A stretch of 38,907 nucleotides of DNA from Nitrososphaerales archaeon (GTDB lineage: Archaea; Thermoproteota; Nitrososphaeria; Nitrososphaerales; Nitrososphaeraceae), in contig JARBAW010000043.1 of NCBI GenBank assembly GCA_029237505.1, forward strand, positions 1 to 38,907, in the 5' to 3' direction. Positions within the stretch are counted from its first letter, which is position 1, and each line of letters starts with the position of its first letter. The position numbers and the translations under genes were made by a program. Positions 25,569 to 32,943 of this stretch are shown piece after piece. The notes below the pieces were generated by a model. The model worked only from the letters and a program-made list of their open reading frames with translations. It searched no databases and was not told the origin of the DNA.

Positions 25569-25898
25569 GTGGATAAATTACAAAAATTAATTGAAATGCA
25601 AAGAAATCTAGCAACTGTGTTGGCATCTTCAAGATACCCATCAAAAACCGAAGCGAAAATTTCATTTCTTTGCACTGCAATCACACATGAAGCCATTGAA
25701 CTTCAAAGATTAACTAATTGGAAATGGTGGAAGAACCCTACTGAATTTGACATTGAAGAGGCAAAAGAAGAATTGATAGATATATGGCATTTTGTACTTC
25801 AAGCAACTATCGAATTAGGAATGAATGCTGATGATGTGGTAAAGTATTATTCAAAAAAGAACAAGATAAACAAGAAAAGAAAAAAAATGAATTATTGA
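25569..25898 (+). CDS. dut: Dimeric (all-alpha) dUTP diphosphatase
   Basis: All-helical NTP pyrophosphohydrolase related to MazG. Such dUTPases hydrolyse dUTP to dUMP and pyrophosphate, keeping uracil out of DNA and supplying dUMP for thymidylate. Diagnostic are HEAIELQRLTNWKWWK and EEAKEELIDIWHFVLQ, which provide the acidic magnesium-binding residues and the base-recognising Trp/Lys cluster. The protein has 109 residues, shorter than phage or trypanosome forms but usual for the compact members. It starts with GTG 25569; the upstream ATG at 25558 is in another frame. Its end overlaps the convergent MtrA-like gene by 7 bp. Confidence 0.82.
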   Translation: MDKLQKLIEMQRNLATVLASSRYPSKTEAKISFLCTAITHEAIELQRLTNWKWWKNPTEFDIEEAKEELIDIWHFVLQATIELGMNADDVVKYYSKKNKINKKRKKMNY

Positions 25899-26380
25899 AT
25901 TAATTCGTCCACAAAAGATCTCACCCTTTTCAGATGAGTCTCCTCTATCAAATTATGAATAGTAATGCGCTTTCTAAATAATTCTACTTCTTGATAGGAT
26001 GAACGCAATTGAGGCCTTGGACTACTTGAATTGATTATTATTCCATCCTTCGTAATTCCGTTCCTAGAGAGAGCAATTAATGACTCACCAGCTCTGTGAC
26101 CACGACTATCTCTACCACATATGACTAGATGTTCCAACTGCCTATTTCCATTGCAATAATTGATAATTTCATCGATTCCTTTATTCTCAGATAGCAGTCT
26201 TCCAACTATGGCCAACTCATTCATCAATTTAGTATCATTCGAAATTTCCCTTAATAGTCTGATACTGGAAAGGGTACATATTGCAATCTTACTTCCATTC
26301 CCCACATAACGCTCATCTTTAATAGGAAACAAGTATTTACATATTTCACCAATACAATTTTCCATCTTTTCGTAAATCAA
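25892..26380 (-). CDS. MtrA-like protein (tetrahydromethanopterin S-methyltransferase subunit A family)
   Basis: A soluble 162-residue protein resembling the cobamide-binding domain of MtrA. ICTLSS after KDERYVGNGSKIA and LVICGRDSRGHRAGESLIALSRNGI match the MtrA blocks (VxTLxS and ICGxExxGHxxGQ), including the GH pair that in methanogens provides the histidine ligand to cobalt. The C-terminal membrane anchor of methanogen MtrA is absent. No other Mtr subunits are nearby and the organism type is not methanogenic. A role as corrinoid or folate-type C1 carrier protein is possible but unproven. It converges on the dUTPase gene with a 7-bp overlap. Confidence 0.7.
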   Translation of the reverse strand: MIYEKMENCIGEICKYLFPIKDERYVGNGSKIAICTLSSIRLLREISNDTKLMNELAIVGRLLSENKGIDEIINYCNGNRQLEHLVICGRDSRGHRAGESLIALSRNGITKDGIIINSSSPRPQLRSSYQEVELFRKRITIHNLIEETHLKRVRSFVDELIQ

Positions 26381-26410
26381 GATCGAATCATTACCAAATT
26401 ATATTTCGAA

Positions 26411-26812
26411 TCAGAAACCCCAACAAACCTTATCCTTAGGCATTACTTCTATAAATGGAGCTTCTCCTTGTTTCCATGGATCTTTTTTCACCCAGTCAAA
26501 TTTATCATGAAACATGTTGTACAAGATTTCAAATTTTCTGCCCTTGTGAATGATTGTGGTTATTCCTCGTGTGACTATTGCGGTGTTTTTGTTATTTTCG
26601 GTTGTGTCCACAACTATGGATATTCTATTGTTTTTTTTCAAGTTGTTGTACTTTAGAGTATTGTAGTCTGTAGCAAAGTAGAATTTACCCTCACTAAAAA
26701 TATATGAGACAGGAGTTACGTGTGGCAGATCATTGTTGCATGTCGCGATTCTACAGATTTCATTAGAGTAAAGAAATTTGATTTCAGCATCCGTAAAAGT
26801 GACCTTATTCAT
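26411..26812 (-). CDS. PPOX-class flavin/F420-binding protein
   Basis: A split-barrel protein of the pyridoxamine 5'-phosphate oxidase-like superfamily (133 aa). EICRIATCNNDLPHVTPVSYIFSEGKFYFATDY is the typical opening, followed by KNNRISIVVDTT in the cofactor-binding barrel. It ends in a conserved-looking VCWGF. Members bind FMN or F420 and reduce varied substrates, and ammonia-oxidising archaea make F420. Substrate and cofactor cannot be separated from sequence. It lies 30 bp upstream of the MtrA-like gene on the same strand and is probably co-transcribed with it. Confidence 0.8.
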   Translation of the reverse strand: MNKVTFTDAEIKFLYSNEICRIATCNNDLPHVTPVSYIFSEGKFYFATDYNTLKYNNLKKNNRISIVVDTTENNKNTAIVTRGITTIIHKGRKFEILYNMFHDKFDWVKKDPWKQGEAPFIEVMPKDKVCWGF

Positions 26813-26951
26813 GAGGAGTAATTATTGTAGTTCCAATTTATGATTTTTTGGTCAATAGATTGATATCATAGATCAAAAACAACTACTTAACTCGATTTTT
26901 CAGAATGTCTAAGTATTACAATGCTATTAGATTTCGTTGCGGTGGTTATGA

Positions 26952-27500
26952 ATGGATAAAGAAGGCTCATCACAAGATGGAATGGTTATAGTATATACTG
27001 GAAATGGGAAAGGTAAGACTACAGCTGCACTTGGCGTTGCGTTAAGAGCAATTGGTCATGGACTTAAAGTTTGTATGGTTCAATTCATCAAAGGCGAATG
27101 GCATTATGGTGAGCTCAATAGTTTAAAAAAACTAGAACCAGATTTTGAACTAATAGTTGCAGGTAAGGGATTTATCGGCATTATTGATGATGATCATGCT
27201 TTTGGAGAACATGTAAAGGCAGCAAGAACTGCATTGAATATAGTAGAGCAAAAAATTTCACGTGGCTTGTTTGATGTTATAATTTTGGATGAAATTAACT
27301 ATGCTGTTAATCTTGGGGTACTAAAATTAGAAGATGTCATGAATATTATTCATAAACGTCCAAAAAAGGTATCGCTAATTCTGACTGGAAATCATGCATG
27401 TGAAGAGATAATCTCATTGGCAGACTTGGTCACTGAAATGAGGGAAATAAAACATCCGTACAAAAAGGGAATAAGAGCAAAAAAAGGCATTGACTTTTGA
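26952..27500 (+). CDS. cobO: Cob(I)alamin adenosyltransferase, CobO/BtuR type
   Basis: Transfers the adenosyl group of ATP to Co(I) corrinoid to give adenosylcobalamin. The P-loop is GNGKGKTTAALG (residues ~17-28), and VQFIKGEW, ILDEINYAV and LILTGNHA are further family signatures. Length 182 is typical of CobA/CobO. Adenosylcobalamin is the cofactor of methylmalonyl-CoA mutase in the 3HP/4HB cycle and of class II ribonucleotide reductase, so the gene fits the inferred lifestyle. It precedes aIF2-alpha by 56 bp on the same strand. Confidence 0.94.
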   Translation: MDKEGSSQDGMVIVYTGNGKGKTTAALGVALRAIGHGLKVCMVQFIKGEWHYGELNSLKKLEPDFELIVAGKGFIGIIDDDHAFGEHVKAARTALNIVEQKISRGLFDVIILDEINYAVNLGVLKLEDVMNIIHKRPKKVSLILTGNHACEEIISLADLVTEMREIKHPYKKGIRAKKGIDF

Positions 27501-27556
27501 AAAAAATCCTATTATAAGCAAACTTAAAGTATAGTAACAAGGTGCGTATTTTCTAA

Positions 27557-28357
27557 ATGGTCACTGATATCAAACAACTTCCTGAGGCAGGAGATTTAGT
27601 TATTGCAACAGTAAAGGAAGTGACGGGTCATGGAGCTTACGTGGCTTTAGACGAATATCAAGATTTGACTGCGTTTCTGCACGTCTCTGAAATTGCAACC
27701 GGGTGGATTAGAAACATCGAAAGATATGTGAGACCAAAACAAAAGACCGTTCTGAAAGTTATTAGGGTAGACAAGTCAAGGGTAGAGGTAGACCTTTCTC
27801 TAAAACAGGTATCACGGGAAGAACGTAAATCAAAACTCATTGAAGTGAAGAAGAGTGAAAAGGCATCAGCCTTCATGCACATGATCAAGACTAAAACGAA
27901 TATGAGCGATGAGAAAATTATTGAACTACAAGATCTTGTCTTGCAAAAATTTGATTATCTTTATGACATGTTTGAGGCGGTAGCATTCAAAGGCATTGAT
28001 TCTATAAAATCGCTTGACATTTCGGAGGAAGTAAGATCTGCGATTGCTGACGAAAGTAAGAAGATCCAGATTCCAAGTGTAGAGATTCGAGGTGTGATTG
28101 AACTCAACATTAATGAACCCCATGGAGTTGAGATGATAAAAAATGTCCTGTCCTCGGCAGAACTGGACAAAAATAACACTTCAATCGAGATTTCGTACAT
28201 CGCTGCTCCTAGATATCGGATAATCGCAAAAGCAGAGAATTACAAGATCGCTGAAAAAGTATTGAATAATGCAGTGGAAAAAATTTCGAACTCCGTAGGT
28301 AAGAAGGTAGGATTATTTAATTTTATTCGAGAAGATTCTAAAAAGAATAAGCGATGA
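27557..28357 (+). CDS. eif2a: Translation initiation factor aIF2 alpha subunit
   Basis: Alpha subunit of the archaeal initiator-tRNA-binding factor aIF2. An N-terminal S1/OB domain (PEAGDLVIATVKEVTGHGAYVALDEY..FLHVSEIATGW) is followed by a helical domain and a C-terminal alpha/beta domain (EISYIAAPRYRIIAKAENYKIAEKVLN). The length of 266 residues is normal. GAYVALDEY corresponds to the S1 strand, and the phosphorylatable Ser51 loop of eukaryotes aligns near VSEIATGWIRNI. It directly precedes nop10, the conserved archaeal order. Confidence 0.96.
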   Translation: MVTDIKQLPEAGDLVIATVKEVTGHGAYVALDEYQDLTAFLHVSEIATGWIRNIERYVRPKQKTVLKVIRVDKSRVEVDLSLKQVSREERKSKLIEVKKSEKASAFMHMIKTKTNMSDEKIIELQDLVLQKFDYLYDMFEAVAFKGIDSIKSLDISEEVRSAIADESKKIQIPSVEIRGVIELNINEPHGVEMIKNVLSSAELDKNNTSIEISYIAAPRYRIIAKAENYKIAEKVLNNAVEKISNSVGKKVGLFNFIREDSKKNKR

Positions 28358-28364
28358 TGTCGAT

Positions 28365-28523
28365 ATGAAGCACATGCTACGTAAGTGTGGGCATTGCAAG
28401 ATCTACACTCTTGATGAAAAATGTGCAAGTTGTAATAATTCAACTCTTGATCCACATCCGCCAAAGTTTTCTATGGAAGATAAGTACGTAAGATACAGAG
28501 TAAGGGAGAAGCACGAATCGTAG
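28365..28523 (+). CDS. nop10: Nop10, H/ACA ribonucleoprotein subunit (missing from the ORF track)
   Basis: A 52-residue zinc-binding protein of archaeal H/ACA RNPs that guide pseudouridylation of rRNA. Reading from ATG 28365 gives MKHMLRKCGHCKIYTLDEKC and then ASCNNSTLDPHPPKFSMEDK. The CGHC...CASC ribbon, the DPHPPKFS linker and the ending KYVRYRVREKH are all diagnostic of Nop10. Archaeal Nop10 usually follows aIF2-alpha, as here, 7 bp after its stop codon. It is too short for the ORF list supplied. Two nearer ATG codons (28354, 28357) run into a stop within five codons and are not starts. Confidence 0.94.
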   Translation: MKHMLRKCGHCKIYTLDEKCASCNNSTLDPHPPKFSMEDKYVRYRVREKHES

Positions 28524-28587
28524 TGATCTAAGGAAATACTCAAAAAATCGGAAAATTTGAGATCGTCAAGGAGTACTTGAAGCGGTA

Positions 28588-29010
28588 TTAATGGGTAGTA
28601 TTGGTCATATTAATAGTGCTTTGATTTGCGCTTTGATTGTTTAACACACTACTTGCTGCATCTATGACCTGCTCAAGTGAAGAAGAAGAATTCTTGCCAT
28701 TGCCAGCCGCATCCAGCACTTCCTGCAAAGATGTAGATTGACCTCCGCTAACTGCCTGTATAACCTGGTCAACAGCCTGTGTGGTTGTGTTCGAGCTATT
28801 TGTTACGTTCAAAACATAGGGGATGGCAGTGGTATTAGATGCAGTAACATTTCCAGGTTGCGACAAATTGGCGTCATCAGTATTCGTATTATTGACTACA
28901 ATTTGAGCATGTACACTAGTGTTATATAGTGAATTTTCTGAAACGCAAATCAAAAACAATGCAAACACAGACAAAGCACCATATGCAAGAGTCATTTTAT
29001 TTAGATTCAT
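28588..29010 (-). CDS. Small secreted, N-glycosylation-rich protein with short repeats
   Basis: A 140-residue exported protein of unknown function. A signal peptide spans about residues 1-36 (LAYGALSVFALFLICV core, ending near VHAQ). The mature part is rich in Asn, Ser and Thr and holds about twelve N-x-S/T sequons in ~105 residues. In the middle three related units appear (VDQVIQAVSGG, LQEVLDAAGNG, LEQVIDAASSV). There is no membrane anchor at the C-terminus and no cysteine in the mature part. It probably lives outside the membrane, perhaps as a glycosylated S-layer-associated or matrix protein; this is inference. The neighbouring glycosyltransferase gene lies upstream on the same strand. Confidence 0.65.
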   Translation of the reverse strand: MNLNKMTLAYGALSVFALFLICVSENSLYNTSVHAQIVVNNTNTDDANLSQPGNVTASNTTAIPYVLNVTNSSNTTTQAVDQVIQAVSGGQSTSLQEVLDAAGNGKNSSSSLEQVIDAASSVLNNQSANQSTINMTNTTH

Positions 29011-29108
29011 GTAATATTGAACGATTCTCTATATTATATGAATTTCGAAACAATATGAAATTACAAATGAGATATTTCGTAATCATCAGCATCACACTGA
29101 TCTAAAAG

Positions 29109-30359
29109 TTATTCCCAGATTTTTTCACCAAATGTTATTCTTTTGTTAAGCAAAAAGTTGCTCATTGATGCAATACAAACAGCCATCATCAGGGAAACTG
29201 CGTAGTGGATATGCCAATGCTCAAAGAAAATATATGTTAATGACAGCTGAATCATGGCGCCAAAAGCACACAATGCAAGGAAGGAAAAATATTGTCTTAT
29301 CAAATGTCGCAGTGTAAAATTTCTATCCTCAAATGTCCATATCTTGTTTAATAAAAAATTGGTGTGAACTGACATTACTATACCAATTCCAGCAGCCTGA
29401 ATATACCACAGATTTGAAACCACATTTGAGAGCAGAAAAGAAACAATATAGTTCAATGCAAGTCCACTTGCACCGACCGTAAAGAATCTGGCAGTCTTGG
29501 ATAGAAAAGGTATTGATCTATGTTTCTGTTGTTCCTCAATGACCCTTTCAGATCGTGCCTTGGAATTCTTGTTGTGGCGGTACAGACTCCATATTGCACG
29601 TAGATAGTCTGAAATTTGATTTAGTTCTAATTTTCTAAATTTGTGCACGAACCTTTGTTGAAATGGTATTTCTGTGATAACAACAGAATTGCTACTATTA
29701 CTTCTAACCTTTACAAGTATTTCAAGCAGAAGCTGATTTCCCTTACCTTCTATCTCTACATTTTTAACAAGTTGTCGAGGTAATGCAAAACATCGAGACA
29801 GAGGGTCCTGAACATCTGTTATACTCAATCCGTGTCTTGCTATTGTTCTTGCTCCTTTACTAATCATGCGACGTAAAAAGGGCAAATTCTGCAAAGATGC
29901 ACCTTCAATATATCGTGATGCAACTATGATGGAATTAGGATTGTTTATCAATTCAGCAATCAATCTACTCATAATTATTTTGGGATAGGGAAAATCTGCA
30001 TCAATAACAAGAATAAATTGTCCTGTTGATAATTGCATTCCTTTCAAAATAGCAAAAATAAAACTCCCGTTTACTTCAAAGTGATCTATATTAGCGTTGA
30101 ATTTGTCATCAACGTCCCCATGACGCTTATCTGGCATTTCTAATGACTCAGAAACCTCATCGCTAGTATTCCTACTAGTATCTGTGTTATAATGAGCTAC
30201 TACTATTTCAAATGTAATTCCCTTTGGTACTATTTTCTTGATATCTTCTGGCGATTGATATGCAGGCTTTTCATACTGAGTAGGTAGGATTATTGAAAGA
30301 ATAGGAGAACCTAAAATTTGATTATTCCTTATTACGTTGTTATCCTGTAAGTTCAACAT
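29109..30359 (-). CDS. Family 2 glycosyltransferase fused to a GtrA-like membrane domain
   Basis: Residues ~15-215 form a dolichol-phosphate-mannose-synthase-like GT2 domain: PILSIILPTQYEKPA for nucleotide binding, VIDADFPYP as the DxD metal motif, and VASRYIEG. Residues ~270-415 form a GtrA-like domain with four transmembrane helices (FTVGASGLALNYIVSFLLS, LWYIQAAGIGIVMSVHTNFLLNKIWTF, FSFLALCAFGAMIQLSLTYIF, AVSLMMAVCIASMSNFLLNK). The fusion is known from archaeal and bacterial polyprenyl-phosphate sugar synthases that flip or supply lipid-linked sugars. An insertion rich in charged residues separates the first two GT2 motifs. I prefer Met at 30359; the ORF track start at 30404 adds 15 residues and lacks a well-placed TATA. 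Confidence 0.85.
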   Translation of the reverse strand: MLNLQDNNVIRNNQILGSPILSIILPTQYEKPAYQSPEDIKKIVPKGITFEIVVAHYNTDTSRNTSDEVSESLEMPDKRHGDVDDKFNANIDHFEVNGSFIFAILKGMQLSTGQFILVIDADFPYPKIIMSRLIAELINNPNSIIVASRYIEGASLQNLPFLRRMISKGARTIARHGLSITDVQDPLSRCFALPRQLVKNVEIEGKGNQLLLEILVKVRSNSSNSVVITEIPFQQRFVHKFRKLELNQISDYLRAIWSLYRHNKNSKARSERVIEEQQKHRSIPFLSKTARFFTVGASGLALNYIVSFLLSNVVSNLWYIQAAGIGIVMSVHTNFLLNKIWTFEDRNFTLRHLIRQYFSFLALCAFGAMIQLSLTYIFFEHWHIHYAVSLMMAVCIASMSNFLLNKRITFGEKIWE

Positions 30360-30548
30360 AGAAATTAATATGATCTTTGTTTGATATCTTATTAAGATTT
30401 TCATCGCAAAAATTAACAGAAAACTGATAGTTAGGCTTGCATCAAGCTTACATTGTTGTCTGGCACAGCATATTGTTGATGTTCAAACACCTGGAAGTTA
30501 GGACATTTCCGTAATGCTTTATTTTCTGATCTGAATATCGATATCCTA

Positions 30549-31454
30549 ATGGATTCATTAGAGAAAATCAAATTCGATTATCTTGAACAGATAAATTCTT
30601 TAGGTCAGATTTCTTGCAGAAAAAGTTCTGAAAACTGCATTTTTGTTGGATCTGGTGATTCTTTTGTTGCAGGATTGATTGCACAATATATGTCGAATCA
30701 TAGATGCAAATGCTATAGTCCTGCTGACTTGATGAATTCAAAATTTATCGAAAACATGACTTATTATTTCATTTCAGTTTCTGGTAGAACTAGATCGAAC
30801 ATAGAAGTTGCTAAACGTGCATCAGGAGCAGGGCTAAAAACGGTCGCCGTTACATTCAATCCTAAGAGTGAACTGGCCAAAGTATGCAAGGAAATTATTT
30901 CTCTTGAAAAAGTCATGACAAATGCTGCCACAAGTTATTCTGCTTTTACGGCAAATGTTGTCGTATGCCTACAACTAGCAGGAATGTCGATATCTCCGAA
31001 TTTTGATAAGTGGCACAGGAACGGAATGGCTCTTTCCTCAAGATTTCGTCATGTCTATTTTCCCAAGGATGTTTTACACATTTTGGGCAATGGTACTTTT
31101 TATCCATTGGCCATTTATGTCTCACTCAAAATGGCTGAATTCTTTGGAGTAACTTCAATTCCAAATAGGATCGAGGAATTTTGCCACTCACCAGTATTTG
31201 GTATCAAACCTTCTCACACAATGTGGATCTTGGGCCGAACAGAAGATAACACAAGCCATAAACTCAGAAATCTAAAAAACATGTTTAATTTTTTTGAATT
31301 GAAAAATCCAAACATTATTTCGGAGTTATTTGAAGCAATTTTTTTCCTGCAGGGAATTATGTTACGGTTATGTGAAAAACAGAATTTCACTGAATTGAAA
31401 TATGTCCTCATGAAAAAAGTATTAGCAATATCTTCAGATATTATCTATATCTAG
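30549..31454 (+). CDS. SIS-domain (sugar isomerase) protein
   Basis: A phosphosugar-binding protein of 301 residues with two SIS domains, like the isomerase half of glucosamine-6-phosphate synthase but without the glutaminase half. IFVGSGDSFVAGLIAQY and FISVSGRTRSNIEVAKRASGAGLKTVAVT contain the serine-rich phosphate-binding loops of the first domain. The second domain begins near DVLHILGNGTFYPLAIYVSLKMAEFFGV, and IEEFCHSPVFGI is the active-site-like segment of GlmS relatives. It may be an archaeal glucosamine/fructose phosphate isomerase or bifunctional phosphoglucose-type enzyme. The surrounding glycan genes suggest supply of sugar phosphate for surface glycans; the substrate is unknown. Confidence 0.75.
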   Translation: MDSLEKIKFDYLEQINSLGQISCRKSSENCIFVGSGDSFVAGLIAQYMSNHRCKCYSPADLMNSKFIENMTYYFISVSGRTRSNIEVAKRASGAGLKTVAVTFNPKSELAKVCKEIISLEKVMTNAATSYSAFTANVVVCLQLAGMSISPNFDKWHRNGMALSSRFRHVYFPKDVLHILGNGTFYPLAIYVSLKMAEFFGVTSIPNRIEEFCHSPVFGIKPSHTMWILGRTEDNTSHKLRNLKNMFNFFELKNPNIISELFEAIFFLQGIMLRLCEKQNFTELKYVLMKKVLAISSDIIYI

Positions 31455-31679
31455 GCTGCTTGATATAACTTAAATCAATACTAAATGTTAGAAAAAAAAG
31501 TAATTGGATTCATTTTGCACAAGTAAATATTAAAGTTATTTATTACTATTTAATTAATAAAATTTGAAAATCTTTTCGCCACTTGAATAGAAGAATATCC
31601 GAAAGAATCGTCTTTTAAGAGTTAATTAAAATAAAAAAAGAGGTTTGTAGTTCTTTTACCCAGCTGCGTGACTTTGTTC
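31455..31679. other. AT-rich intergenic region
   Basis: The 225-bp convergent region between the SIS gene and the beta-helix gene is very AT-rich, with runs such as AAAAAAAAG and TTAATTAATAAAAT. No ORF, tRNA or convincing hairpin is seen. It probably holds T-rich termination signals for both genes. Confidence 0.3.
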
Positions 31680-32459
31680 CTATTGAGGATTACATCCGCC
31701 GCTTGGCTGACTAACGAAGCAGTTGTTCTTTATCAGTTCATTTCCGTTTATGTTGAGTGGCAATCCATCTGCATTGTTTATGTCGACATCATTCTTCAGT
31801 ACATTGTTATACAGTATTGTGTTCTTTGTGCTTTGGGCATCTAGGAATATACCATTTCTGCTTCCGCCGATCGAATTGGCATCTACTTGTGATTTGTCTG
31901 TATTGACAAGCGTTACGCCTGCTAGATCGTTACCTGTCATCATATTGGCATGTACCTGAGCTCCTATAGATGAGTGAGATGCCACGCCGATTGTATTTGG
32001 TCCAATAAAGTTCTGTTCAACAGTACTTCCAATTGAACCAGTCATGAAGACAGCAATTTTGTTTCCGTCAAATGTTACTCTGTGGATATTAGTATTTTCA
32101 GAACCAGTGATTAAAACTCCTGCCTGGAAATTACGAATAGCTCCAGAACCTTGTATGACCACACTGTTTGAATGTGGTACTGCTACTCCTACCTTAGAAC
32201 TGTTATTTCCTGGTCCACTGATTGAGTATCCATTCAAGTTAATTGTTGTGTTATCGCCTCCAACAATCAATCCATCTCCTGAGCAGACGAGATTTGCAGT
32301 TAATGTCACGTTACCATGAACTACTTGACCGCATGCTGGACTTGACAATGGTAAGTCTTGTGCTAGTGCTGTTTGCATTGAACTTTGCATATTTATCCCA
32401 CTGATAGTCGCTAGTGCTACGAATATTGTTGCTAATATGTAAGACATTGTTTGTTGCAT
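31680..32459 (-). CDS. Secreted right-handed beta-helix (NosD/pectate-lyase-like) protein
   Basis: An exported repeat protein of about 259 residues. The hydrophobic N-terminus (MSYILATIFVALATISGI, with cleavage near ALAQ) is a signal peptide. The rest shows parallel beta-helix repeats of about 22 residues with Asn ladders: NTNIHRVTFDGNKIAVFM, GSTVEQNFIGPNTIGVAS, SQVDANSIGGSRNGIFLD, KNTILYNNVLKNDVDINN. Two or three cysteines (PACG, LVCSG, NNCF, GGCN) could form disulfides outside the cell. I start at ATG 32459: a TATA box (TTATATAG, complement of 32483-32490) lies 28 nt upstream, so the mRNA is leaderless. The ORF track start at 32552 precedes the promoter. Similar proteins bind or cleave polysaccharides; no catalytic residues can be named. 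Confidence 0.75.
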   Translation of the reverse strand: MQQTMSYILATIFVALATISGINMQSSMQTALAQDLPLSSPACGQVVHGNVTLTANLVCSGDGLIVGGDNTTINLNGYSISGPGNNSSKVGVAVPHSNSVVIQGSGAIRNFQAGVLITGSENTNIHRVTFDGNKIAVFMTGSIGSTVEQNFIGPNTIGVASHSSIGAQVHANMMTGNDLAGVTLVNTDKSQVDANSIGGSRNGIFLDAQSTKNTILYNNVLKNDVDINNADGLPLNINGNELIKNNCFVSQPSGGCNPQ

Positions 32460-32482
32460 CCATAATAGGGCTACATTACTAA

Positions 32483-32490
32483 CTATATAA
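32483..32490 (-). promoter_or_regulatory. TATA box of the beta-helix protein gene
   Basis: TTATATAG on the minus strand lies about 28 nt upstream of ATG 32459. It fixes the translation start by spacing and excludes the longer ORF. Confidence 0.6.
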
Positions 32491-32911
32491 GTCGAACTCA
32501 TCTTTCTATTGTAACTAAGTTGCAGTATAAGTAGTTCTTCTACTAGATACAATAAATATTAAATTCTTTCATAATAGTATACTTTTACTATACTTTTTAG
32601 TAAACTCGATATCAAGCTCAAATTGGAACTCAAGTTATCATATTGAGAGTTACCAAACATCTAGAATTATTATCCAATTTGGAGAATCGTTTAAGGACAA
32701 TGAAATACCTCAATTCATGCTGTTTATAGTCAAAAAAGAACTGAGGTTAATCTATTATCAATAGTCATCAATGATTCACAACTATTCTCAATACGGTATA
32801 TTGAAAGTCATCCATATCGCTTTCTAACTTATCTTATCCTAATGCTTTTAAGAACTCAAATTGTTCATATTAAAGAAGTCATTTTCTAATTGAAAAGAAA
32901 AAATCAACAAG
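32491..32911. other. Long non-coding region between beta-helix and flavoprotein genes
   Basis: No ORF with coding character lies in this ~420-bp divergent region once the beta-helix start is corrected. Near its left end the 9-mer TATACTTTT is repeated in tandem with a 2-bp spacer (32578-32597). I see no convincing RNA fold elsewhere. The region probably holds the regulatory sequences for the two divergent genes. Confidence 0.35.
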
Positions 32912-32920
32912 AAATATAAA
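32912..32920 (+). promoter_or_regulatory. TATA box of the geranylgeranyl-reductase-like gene
   Basis: AAATATAAA is centred 28 nt upstream of the GTG at 32944, consistent with a leaderless mRNA starting at GTG. Confidence 0.6.
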
Positions 32921-32943
32921 CAATTTTCATCTCATAGGTAAAC

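Noticed and set aside
32460-32552. Upstream extension of the beta-helix protein ORF
   Set aside because: The TATA box at 32483-32490 lies inside it, so the extension would not be transcribed.
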